Origin: JABMPU01 sp964457455
GTDB lineage: Bacteria; Cloacimonadota; Cloacimonadia; Cloacimonadales; TCS61
DNA: 14,952 nt
Reading direction: 5' to 3'
Assembly (NCBI GenBank): GCA_964457455.1
Contig: CAYWJN010000067.1
Location: forward strand, 1 to 14,952
Part shown: one piece after another, positions 6,766 to 13,507 of the stretch
Position numbering within the stretch: the stretch's first letter is position 1
Layout: each line of letters starts with the position of its first letter
Made by a program: the position numbers and the translations under genes
Notes under the pieces: model-generated
Told to the model about the DNA's origin: nothing
Seen by the model: only the letters and a program-made list of their open reading frames with translations
Database searches by the model: none

Positions 6766-8282
6766 AAAAACTACTGATTATTCTTTTATTAACCCTGCTT
6801 ATCTTCACATCTTGTAAGAAATCAGATGATGAATTTTCATTCCCAGAAAAGCCAATAACAATAATTGTTTATACAGGTCCGGGTGGATTGATAGATATCA
6901 CAGCTCGCAAATTTGCAGATGTTGCTTCCAATTATATCGACGCTACATTTGTGGTCGAAAATAAACCAGGTTCGGGTGGTATTGTTGCAATTAAACGTTT
7001 GCTTCAGCTTCCAGCAGACGGTTATACACTTTTTGCTTGTACAAAATCAAATATCTCTAAGATCGTATCTTCCGGTGGTGAAGCTTATATTGATGGAATT
7101 GATTGGGTAGCCATGATGATGGCAGACCCCGAATGCGTGATAACTCACAAAAAGCAAAACATAAATAGCTGGGAAGATATTCTGACTGATGCGAAAGTTA
7201 AGAACGGTAATCAGCTTTGGTTGGGTCCTGCAAATGGCGGATTGGATCATGTTACTGCCTTAAAAATTTGGGAGGAAGCAGGAATCACAGCTAAATGGAT
7301 TCCATTTAAAAGCGGTGGAAAAGCCAGAGCCGCTTTATTGGGAGAACAAGGTGTAGCATATGTAGGAAATCCACGCGAAGTATTGGGAAATGATGAACTG
7401 CAGATCGCTGCAGTTTCCAGTCCGAACAGATTACCGCAATTTCCCGATGTTCCCACCTTTAACGAATTTGGAATAACCGATTTGGACAACGAATTCATGT
7501 GGCGCGGTTTTGTCCTGAAAAAGGGTAGTCCGCCTGAAATAAAAAAATGGTATGATGAACTTTTCACCAATGTAAATAATGATCCCGAATGGCGTGAATA
7601 TTGGGAACAAGGTGGTATCGATGTTATTTATAAAAGTTCCGAAGAATTTACAAAAATCGTGCATGCCGACAAAGAACAATTTACCCATTATCTTCAAAAA
7701 ATCGGTATTATAAACACTGAAGCAACCAGCTTGATGGCAAAACTTGCTGCTGGAAAAGCATTGAATTTCCTCGCTATTTTTTTTGTGATCATTTTCCTGA
7801 TTATAGGATTTTTTGTAAATCGTTCACCCAAAAGAAAATATCTTGGCAGGATCATGCTCCCGTTATTTTTTATCATACTTTCGATTATTCTTTTCATCAT
7901 TTCCTATTCTTTCCCGAGTAATGAAAAAGTAGGTCCTTCAGTAATTCCTCGACTTTGGATATTTATATTGATTCCTCTAAATATTTATCTCCTGATCGAT
8001 ATTCTAAGACAAAAGAAAGAGATCGAGCATGAAGGAGGAAATACAAAGATAGTATTCGGATTTATTGGATTATTGATACTTTATTTGATTTGTATTTTCT
8101 ATATCGGATATTTTATTAGTTCATTTGTTTTCCTATTGGTGGGAATATACATGTTGGGATATCGCAAGTATCTGACAATGTTGCTAATTTCTGCAGGTTG
8201 GTTACTTTTCTCTTATTTGATATTTTATAAATTGCTTTATGTTCCGCTTCCAGTGGGCAAATTAATCGAAATAATATTTTAG
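6762..8282 (+). CDS. TctC-TctB fusion of a tripartite tricarboxylate transporter (binding lipoprotein plus small membrane subunit)
   Basis: A 506-aa protein joining two normally separate subunits. Residues 1-18 are a lipoprotein signal ending in lipobox FTSC with Cys18. Residues about 28-320 are a TctC/Bug-family binding protein: FPEKPITIIVYTGPGGLIDITAR, FVVENKPGSGG, PADGYTLF, and in the second lobe IPFKSGGKARAALLGEQ and PNRLPQFPDVPTFNEFG. Residues about 331-352 are a membrane span. Residues about 360-506 match TctB: a span, SNEKVGPSVIPRLW (compare the TctB 'GPGFFPR'), further hydrophobic segments, and the diagnostic end YLIFYKLLYVPLPVGKL. There is no stop or frameshift between the parts. The binding protein should therefore be held on the outer face of the inner membrane by both lipid and spans. 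It overlaps the phosphate-carrier stop by 4 nt and is followed by TctA after 7 nt. The substrate is unknown; family substrates include citrate, tartrate and aromatic carboxylates. Confidence 0.92.
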   Translation: MKKLLIILLLTLLIFTSCKKSDDEFSFPEKPITIIVYTGPGGLIDITARKFADVASNYIDATFVVENKPGSGGIVAIKRLLQLPADGYTLFACTKSNISKIVSSGGEAYIDGIDWVAMMMADPECVITHKKQNINSWEDILTDAKVKNGNQLWLGPANGGLDHVTALKIWEEAGITAKWIPFKSGGKARAALLGEQGVAYVGNPREVLGNDELQIAAVSSPNRLPQFPDVPTFNEFGITDLDNEFMWRGFVLKKGSPPEIKKWYDELFTNVNNDPEWREYWEQGGIDVIYKSSEEFTKIVHADKEQFTHYLQKIGIINTEATSLMAKLAAGKALNFLAIFFVIIFLIIGFFVNRSPKRKYLGRIMLPLFFIILSIILFIISYSFPSNEKVGPSVIPRLWIFILIPLNIYLLIDILRQKKEIEHEGGNTKIVFGFIGLLILYLICIFYIGYFISSFVFLLVGIYMLGYRKYLTMLLISAGWLLFSYLIFYKLLYVPLPVGKLIEIIF

Positions 8283-8289
8283 AGGTTGT

Positions 8290-9792
8290 ATGGAAATATT
8301 AACAAATATGGCTCAGGGATTTGGTTTTATCTTGGGATGGCAACCGATATTATTTATTGTTTTGGGTGTAATTATGGGAATTCTGGTTGGTGCAATGCCG
8401 GGTCTTTCTCCTTCGATGGGAGTTGCTCTGCTTGTTCCATTCACTTATGCAATGTCACCAACTTTAGCTTTGATACTTCTTGTTTCGATCTATATTGCTG
8501 CAAATTATGGTGGTTCGATAACCGCAGTAACAATCAATGCTCCGGGTACGCCCTCAGCAGTAGTAACATCTTTTGATGGATATCCGTTAACCAAACAAAA
8601 TAAACCCGGAATGGGATTGGGAGTTTCTCTGGTTTCATCCACAATCGGTGGTTTTATTGGAACCATTATCCTCATTTTGTTTAGTGTGCAATTAGCAAAA
8701 GTGGCAGTGAAGTTTCATCCTGCTGAGTATTTTGCTTTAGCCATTTTTGGATTAACCACAGTTGCTACTTTAGGTGGACGAAATTGGGTAAAGGCGTTCA
8801 TTGCTGCAATGTTTGGTCTGCTAATTAATACTGTCGGTATCGATCCGATATCGGGTGTAAGCAGATTCACTTTCGGTTCGGTTCATCTTTATGATGGATT
8901 TTCTCTGATTCCTGCTTTAATTGGGCTTTTTGCTCTTAGCGAAGTTTTTAAACAGATCGACGAGCAGAATTTTAAGAGTAAAAAAATTGAATTGGAAAAA
9001 ACACAATGGCCGAGACTTCTTGACTATTGGAAATTGAAATTAACTATTCTAAGATCTTCTGTGATGGGAACGCTGATTGGAATTTTCCCGGGTGCAGGCG
9101 CTACTATTGCTGCTTTTATTTCTTATGATGTAGCAAAACGAACAAGTAAAGAATCTGAGAAATTTGGACATGGAAGCCTGGAAGGAGTTGCTGCTGCCGA
9201 AGCTGCAAATAGTAGTTCTGTAGGTGGTGCATTGGTTCCACTTCTCACTCTCGGAATTCCAGGAAGTGCGTCCACAGCCGTGCTTATTGGTGCACTAATG
9301 ATCCATGATCTCACACCTGGACCGCAACTTTTCAATAATAATCCTGAAATTATTTACGGATTATTTGCCAGCTTGCTGATTGCAAATCTGGTCATGTTGG
9401 TTCTCGGATTATTCGGCAGCAAATTATGGATCAAAGTTACTACAGTTCCCAAAAAGATACTCTATCCAATGATATTCACAGTATCGATAATCGGTAGTTT
9501 TGCAGTGCGATATTCTTTCTTTGATATCGCAGCCTGTCTTGGATTTGGAGTTTTTGGCTGGATATTGAGAAGACATAACTATCCGGTTGCTCCGATCGTA
9601 TTGGGAATCGTGCTGGGAAACATAGCGGAAACAAACTTCCGTAGAGCTGTGATGATGGGTGACTACACTATATTCTTCACCCGTCCGGTGAGTTTAACTC
9701 TATTGATATTGGCACTTGTTTCATTTGCCTGGCCAATTCTCAGAAACAAAATATTTGACAAAAAAGAGATTTCAAAATTAAAAAGCCGTTAA
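8290..9792 (+). CDS. tctA: TctA-family large membrane subunit of tripartite tricarboxylate transporter
   Basis: A 500-aa permease subunit, normal length for TctA, which carries the transport path across the inner membrane with about 12 spans. The family's internal duplication is visible: GAMPGLSPSMGVALLVPFTY (about 35-54) mirrors GIFPGAGATIAAFISYD (about 264-280), and YGGSITAVTINAPGTPSAVVTSFDGYPL mirrors SVGGALVPLLTLGIPGSASTAVLIGALMIHDLTPGPQLF. These are the sites where substrate and cation are thought to bind. Transport is secondary, driven by H+ or Na+. The gene begins 7 nt after the TctC-TctB fusion, with AGAGG just before the ATG overlapping the previous stop. Together the two genes make a complete TTT system. 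The symbol denotes family only; the transported anion is not known. Confidence 0.96.
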   Translation: MEILTNMAQGFGFILGWQPILFIVLGVIMGILVGAMPGLSPSMGVALLVPFTYAMSPTLALILLVSIYIAANYGGSITAVTINAPGTPSAVVTSFDGYPLTKQNKPGMGLGVSLVSSTIGGFIGTIILILFSVQLAKVAVKFHPAEYFALAIFGLTTVATLGGRNWVKAFIAAMFGLLINTVGIDPISGVSRFTFGSVHLYDGFSLIPALIGLFALSEVFKQIDEQNFKSKKIELEKTQWPRLLDYWKLKLTILRSSVMGTLIGIFPGAGATIAAFISYDVAKRTSKESEKFGHGSLEGVAAAEAANSSSVGGALVPLLTLGIPGSASTAVLIGALMIHDLTPGPQLFNNNPEIIYGLFASLLIANLVMLVLGLFGSKLWIKVTTVPKKILYPMIFTVSIIGSFAVRYSFFDIAACLGFGVFGWILRRHNYPVAPIVLGIVLGNIAETNFRRAVMMGDYTIFFTRPVSLTLLILALVSFAWPILRNKIFDKKEISKLKSR

Positions 9793-9808
9793 AAAAAAAG
9801 GAGGAAAA

Positions 9809-11002
9809 ATGAAAAAGACGACTGTTTTAATGTTAGTTGTTCTTTGTGTGGGGATTTTATCCGCAGAGACTTCCACTGGAGAAACAGCTTGGGAAAATGG
9901 GATCTTGAAATGGATATCTGACGATGGAAATTTCAAAACCCGTCTTGATGTTCGCATGTATTTGGATTTTGCATATTTTTTAAATAATGAAAATGATATG
10001 CGAAATGGTACAATGCTTCGACGAGGAAGATTTGCCGTAAAATCAAAACTCTGGAAGGTGTGGAATGCAGAATATGACATGGATATCGCTGATAATTCTG
10101 TTGAGGTCAAAGACATGTGGTTCAGTTATAATGGCTTTCATAATGGTTTTATTAAAGTCGGTCATTTCAAAATTCCATTTAGTTTAAATGAATTGACAAG
10201 TTCGAGATTATTAACTTTTATGGAAAGAGCTTATCCGAATGTTTTTCCACCAGGACGAAGATCAGCATTAGGTCTTACAAAATGGGGGAAAATCTGGCAT
10301 TTTTCAACAGCAGTTTATGGACAGGAATTTGCAGAAAAAGAACAAACACGAATTGACGAAAGTATTGGTTTTGCAGGTCGTTTTGCTCTTGCACCAAAAA
10401 TTGGTGAAAACTTATTATTCCATTTAGGTTTTGGTGGAGTTTATCAAACTCCTGATAATGATAGTGAATCAATTGAATATAAGATTGAGCCGGAAGCAAA
10501 GATGGGAGACACTGAAATCCTTGTTGCCGATGTCAGTGATGTAAAAACAATTACGTTGTATGGCTTGGAAGGTGCTATGAAATATAATAATTTCTGTCTT
10601 CAAGGTGAATACATACAATCAAATCTGACTCGCTTGGAAGATTTTGATGATATTACTTTCAGTGGTTTTTATACATTCCTGAGCTGGATAATAACAGGAG
10701 AAGAACGCCCTTACTATATTGATGAGGGAGAATTCGGACAGGTCATTCCCAATAGTAAGAAAGGTGCTTTAGAACTTGCTGTACGATATAGCCATTTAGA
10801 TTTAACTGATGAGGATGCTAATATATTTGGTGGGATGGCAAACAATATCGTTGTTGGATTAAACTGGTATGCAAACCCTAATTTGCGTCTTATGCTAAAT
10901 TATAATATCATTGATAATTCCGATAATGCAGATATGGGTGGCGCTTTGACCGGTAATGATGATTTCAATGTGTTCCAAATGAGAGCAGTAGTTAATTTTT
11001 AG
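9809..11002 (+). CDS. OprO/OprP-family outer-membrane porin
   Basis: A 397-aa beta-barrel precursor with signal peptide 1-19 (cleavage after LSA) and a mature protein ending in RAVVNF, with the terminal Phe typical of barrel proteins. The N-terminal half matches the phosphate-selective porin O/P family (Pfam Porin_O_P): MLRRGRFAVKSKLWKVWNAEYDMDIAD, then VKDMWFSYNG, then IKVGHFKIPFSLNELTSSR and LTFMERAYPNVF. Alternating aromatic strands follow. In Pseudomonas, OprP passes phosphate and OprO polyphosphate; other relatives of the family serve other anions, so the substrate here is open. A very strong AAGGAGGA lies 5 nt before the ATG, suggesting high expression. It follows TctA after 16 nt and is likely the outer-membrane door for the same solute. 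The pairing with a Na/Pi carrier fits an anion role. Confidence 0.92.
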   Translation: MKKTTVLMLVVLCVGILSAETSTGETAWENGILKWISDDGNFKTRLDVRMYLDFAYFLNNENDMRNGTMLRRGRFAVKSKLWKVWNAEYDMDIADNSVEVKDMWFSYNGFHNGFIKVGHFKIPFSLNELTSSRLLTFMERAYPNVFPPGRRSALGLTKWGKIWHFSTAVYGQEFAEKEQTRIDESIGFAGRFALAPKIGENLLFHLGFGGVYQTPDNDSESIEYKIEPEAKMGDTEILVADVSDVKTITLYGLEGAMKYNNFCLQGEYIQSNLTRLEDFDDITFSGFYTFLSWIITGEERPYYIDEGEFGQVIPNSKKGALELAVRYSHLDLTDEDANIFGGMANNIVVGLNWYANPNLRLMLNYNIIDNSDNADMGGALTGNDDFNVFQMRAVVNF

Positions 11003-11014
11003 AAGGAGAATGAT

Positions 11015-11566
11015 ATGAAATTTTCAAAATGGTTTTTATTTAGTATGATAGGAATGTTAATTATCATGGGATGCAGCCTTGATGAATCAACAGGACCGGA
11101 ACCCGAACCGGAACCTGAACCATTGAACATACTTTGTATAAATGAATTCCTGGCAAGCAATGATACAACCAATGAAGATGAATTTGGTGGATTTGATGAT
11201 TGGTTTGAACTTTTTAATGGAACAGATGCAGCTATAGATATTGGTGGCATGTATGTTTCTGATGATCTAACCGATTTAACAAAATGTCAGATCCCAACAA
11301 CAGAACCAGCATTAACTACAGTCCAGCCTGGAGCTTTTTTATTGATATGGGCAGATGGTGAAACCGATCAGGGAGTACTACATGTAGATTTTAAGCTTTC
11401 AAGTGGTGGTGAAGACATAGCAATAACCGATGTTGATGGTGTTACAATAATTGATTCATATACTTTTGGCGGACAAACAACAGACGTTTCAGTAGGTCGC
11501 CTACCGGATGGAACAGACAGTTGGACAACTTTTGATACACCAACTCCCGGTGCAAGTAATCAGTAG
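11015..11566 (+). CDS. single lamin-tail-domain (LTD) lipoprotein
   Basis: A 183-aa lipoprotein: signal 1-19 with lipobox IMGC and Cys20, then a short linker of Glu-Pro repeats (PEPEPEPEP), then one LTD of about residues 38-180. The LTD is recognised by INEFLASNDT at the start, FDDWFELFNGTDAAIDIGGMYVSDD, LLIWADGE, KLSSGGEDIAITD, SYTFGGQTTDVSVGRLPDG and the closing PTPGASN. Bacterial LTDs are Ig-like beta-sandwiches found on secreted or surface proteins; their ligands are mostly unknown. It starts 12 nt after the porin stop with GAAGGAGA upstream, so it is likely co-transcribed with the transport genes. It is a close relative of the next gene. Surface location is inferred; no type IX secretion tail is seen. 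Confidence 0.88.
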   Translation: MKFSKWFLFSMIGMLIIMGCSLDESTGPEPEPEPEPLNILCINEFLASNDTTNEDEFGGFDDWFELFNGTDAAIDIGGMYVSDDLTDLTKCQIPTTEPALTTVQPGAFLLIWADGETDQGVLHVDFKLSSGGEDIAITDVDGVTIIDSYTFGGQTTDVSVGRLPDGTDSWTTFDTPTPGASNQ

Positions 11567-11581
11567 ATAAGTAATAGATTG

Positions 11582-11610
11582 AGACTCTTGAGATCAGGAG
11601 TTTCTTAATG
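11582..11610 (+). terminator. weak hairpin between the two LTD genes (possible terminator or attenuator)
   Basis: AGACTCTTGA (11582-11591) pairs with TCAGGAGTTT (11594-11603) through two G-T wobbles. With the two inner pairs open the loop would be 6 nt. Only a short T-rich stretch (TTTCTT) follows, so full termination is doubtful and the operon may continue. Confidence 0.4.
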
Positions 11611-11647
11611 ATGTGTTAAAAAAACTCAAAAAACAAAGGAGGAAAAA

Positions 11648-12658
11648 ATGAGGTATGTAAAATGGCTTATTATTCTAACGGTAGGAATGTTCCTGCTTAT
11701 GGGATGTAGCGACGATGACACAAGTGGACCGGACACAAATGATGTCATTCTTTTTATCAACGAATTTATGGCCAGCAACGACTATGGTCCGGTTGATGAG
11801 AATGGTGACCATGATGATTGGATCGAGATCTATAATGCCGGAGAGGAAGACGTTGATATCGCAGGTATGTACATTACCGACGATCTGGCAGACCTTACAG
11901 CCTGGCAGATCCCGGCAGGGAAATCAGATGAAACAACAATCCCCTCAGGTGGATTTATCGTATTGTGGGCAGATAAAGAACCGGAGCAAGGAGTATTGCA
12001 CGTTGATATTAAGTTAAGTGGGGATGGTGAGCAGATCGGCTTAACTGATGTTGATGGCACTACAGTTCTGGATTCATTGACTTATGGAGAACAAACTACA
12101 GATATCTCTTACGGTCGAATTCCGGATGGAGAAGACACATGGGAATATTTTGGTGCAGGTTATACCAGTATGCCTACTCCTGGTACTGCAAACGGAAGTG
12201 GTGTTGTGCCAGCTGCGCTCTTCTTTATCAACGAATTCTTAGCCAGTAACGATTCTTGTTATGCTGATGAACATGGTGATTTTGATGACTGGATCGAGAT
12301 CTATAATGGTGGTAATATTGCTGGTGATATTGGTGGAATGTATGTGACCGATGATCTTACAGATCTTACAGCATATCAAATCCCTACAACTTATCCGGAT
12401 TCAACAACCATTTTTCCGGGTGAATTCCTGATTCTTTGGGCAGATAAAGAGCCTGAGCAGGGAATTCTTCATCTCGATGAAGTTAAACTCTCCAGTGATG
12501 GTGAGGATATTGGTTTAACAGCATCGGATGGAACAACAATTATCGATTCATATACATTTGGTGCCCAAACAACTGATGTATCTGAAGGTCGTCTTCCTGA
12601 TGGAACCAACACATGGGAATTCTTTACTGTTCCCACACCTGGTGCTTCCAACGAATAG
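11648..12658 (+). CDS. two-domain lamin-tail-domain (LTD) lipoprotein
   Basis: A 336-aa lipoprotein with signal 1-19, lipobox LMGC and Cys20, the same position as in the gene before. It has two LTD repeats, about 34-178 and 188-335. Both show INEF-(M/L)-ASND, (D)DWIEIYN-x-G, MY-(I/V)-TDDL-x-DLTA-x-QIP, LWADKEPEQG-(V/I)-LH, KLS-x-DGE, LPDG or IPDG, and PTPG(T/A)(A/S)N. The second repeat is closer to the single-domain neighbour in its ending (QTTDVS..RLPDG, PTPGASN), which suggests tandem duplication and fusion. The DNA of both repeats shares GATCGAGATCTATAATG. Strong AAAGGAGGA lies upstream of the ATG and a strong terminator follows. Sampled lines of the first repeat run at about 45-52% G+C, against about 27-37% in sampled lines of neighbouring genes. 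Function is not known; a cell-surface adhesive or structural role is plausible. Confidence 0.9.
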   Translation: MRYVKWLIILTVGMFLLMGCSDDDTSGPDTNDVILFINEFMASNDYGPVDENGDHDDWIEIYNAGEEDVDIAGMYITDDLADLTAWQIPAGKSDETTIPSGGFIVLWADKEPEQGVLHVDIKLSGDGEQIGLTDVDGTTVLDSLTYGEQTTDISYGRIPDGEDTWEYFGAGYTSMPTPGTANGSGVVPAALFFINEFLASNDSCYADEHGDFDDWIEIYNGGNIAGDIGGMYVTDDLTDLTAYQIPTTYPDSTTIFPGEFLILWADKEPEQGILHLDEVKLSSDGEDIGLTASDGTTIIDSYTFGAQTTDVSEGRLPDGTNTWEFFTVPTPGASNE

Positions 12659-12670
12659 GATTATTGAATT

Positions 12671-12708
12671 AAAAGCAGCAGTGGGCTTTTGCTCCTGCTG
12701 CTTTTTTA
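12671..12708 (+). terminator. strong rho-independent terminator after the LTD genes
   Basis: AAAAGCAGCAG (12671-12681) pairs perfectly with CTGCTGCTTTT (12695-12705) around a 13-nt loop and runs into a T-tract (12702-12707). It lies 12 nt after the LTD stop and closes the plus-strand cluster. The longest frame of the next gene begins inside this hairpin, which helps reject that start. Confidence 0.93.
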
Positions 12709-12721
12709 TAAAGTAAATTCA

Positions 12722-13480
12722 ATGGATATTAAACTATATTTGATATTAATATTATTATTTGCTTTTATTTCCTGCAGCCTGGATGAAGGAATTACTGAAT
12801 TTGGAGAGCCATATAAATTGGTCTTAGATTCCGAAATAGAAATAGATGTTACAGAACCGTCAGGATTAACTTATGATCCCGGCACTCAAACATTATGGAC
12901 AGTAAGCGATCCTCCTGCAAATCAGATATATAATATTGGTTTAGATGGTGAATTATTGCAAACGCTTAATTTTGTGGGTAATGATCTGGAAGGGATTGCT
13001 TTTGATATTAGCACTAATTCACTTTGGGTAGCAGAAGAAGAAACTACTGAAATTATAAATGTATCGTTACAAGGTGAAGAGTTACAAAGGATAGAATTAT
13101 CTATTTCCCAATACACTATGAACTCCGGGTTAGAAGGATTATGTTTGGGAAGTTCCGGGGAATTTTATCTTCTCAAAGAAAAAGATCCAGGATTATTCAT
13201 CAAGGTCAGCCAGGATTTTTCCAATCTTCAGGAGACAGAATTATCATTTGCTGATGATTATACCGGTATTTTTTATGATGATTCGAGAGACGGATTCTGG
13301 ATCGTTAGTGATGAATCTGAGAAGCTGTATTTATGGGATCCGATAAATGACATTCGAGAACAATATTCTCTGAATTTTCCCAAAGCAGAAGGCATTGTAT
13401 TTATTGCAGAAACAAATACATTTTACATCGTAAGTGACTCTGAACAAAAATTATATAAACTTCATTTGGAAGAGAATTAG
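12722..13480 (+). CDS. SdiA-regulated-type beta-propeller lipoprotein
   Basis: A 252-aa lipoprotein: hydrophobic signal 1-17, lipobox FISC with Cys18, then repeated beta-propeller blades. The motifs EPSGLTYDPGTQTLWTVSD, NDLEGIAFDISTNSLWVAEEE, GLEGLCLGSSGEFYLLKEKDP, DYTGIFYDDSRDGFWIVSDESEKL and KAEGIVFIAETNTFYIVSDSEQKLYKL resemble the SdiA-regulated family (Pfam PF06977), a calcium-binding propeller of poorly known function in the cell envelope. The start was set at ATG 12722, because the longer frame (from 12689) lies in the terminator and would put 11 extra residues before the signal. No clear Shine-Dalgarno is present; TATAAA at 12707-12712 could be a -10 box, which would give an almost leaderless message. 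It converges with the next gene, 27 nt away, with no obvious terminator between. Confidence 0.85.
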   Translation: MDIKLYLILILLFAFISCSLDEGITEFGEPYKLVLDSEIEIDVTEPSGLTYDPGTQTLWTVSDPPANQIYNIGLDGELLQTLNFVGNDLEGIAFDISTNSLWVAEEETTEIINVSLQGEELQRIELSISQYTMNSGLEGLCLGSSGEFYLLKEKDPGLFIKVSQDFSNLQETELSFADDYTGIFYDDSRDGFWIVSDESEKLYLWDPINDIREQYSLNFPKAEGIVFIAETNTFYIVSDSEQKLYKLHLEEN

Positions 13481-13507
13481 TATATTTCATAATTTTTAAT
13501 TTCAAAC

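Noticed and set aside
8286..8576. Overlapping plus-strand frame inside the start of tctA, Cys/Gly/Ser-rich
   Set aside because: It is an out-of-frame shadow of a clear TctA protein and its composition is not protein-like.
11797..12310. Short direct DNA repeats shared by the two LTD repeats, considered as a mobile or CRISPR-like array
   Set aside because: They reflect homologous protein domains in one frame; spacing and length do not fit a CRISPR or an insertion sequence.
12689..12721. Eleven-residue N-terminal extension of the propeller lipoprotein
   Set aside because: It lies within the terminator loop and stem and would displace the lipoprotein signal from the N-terminus.
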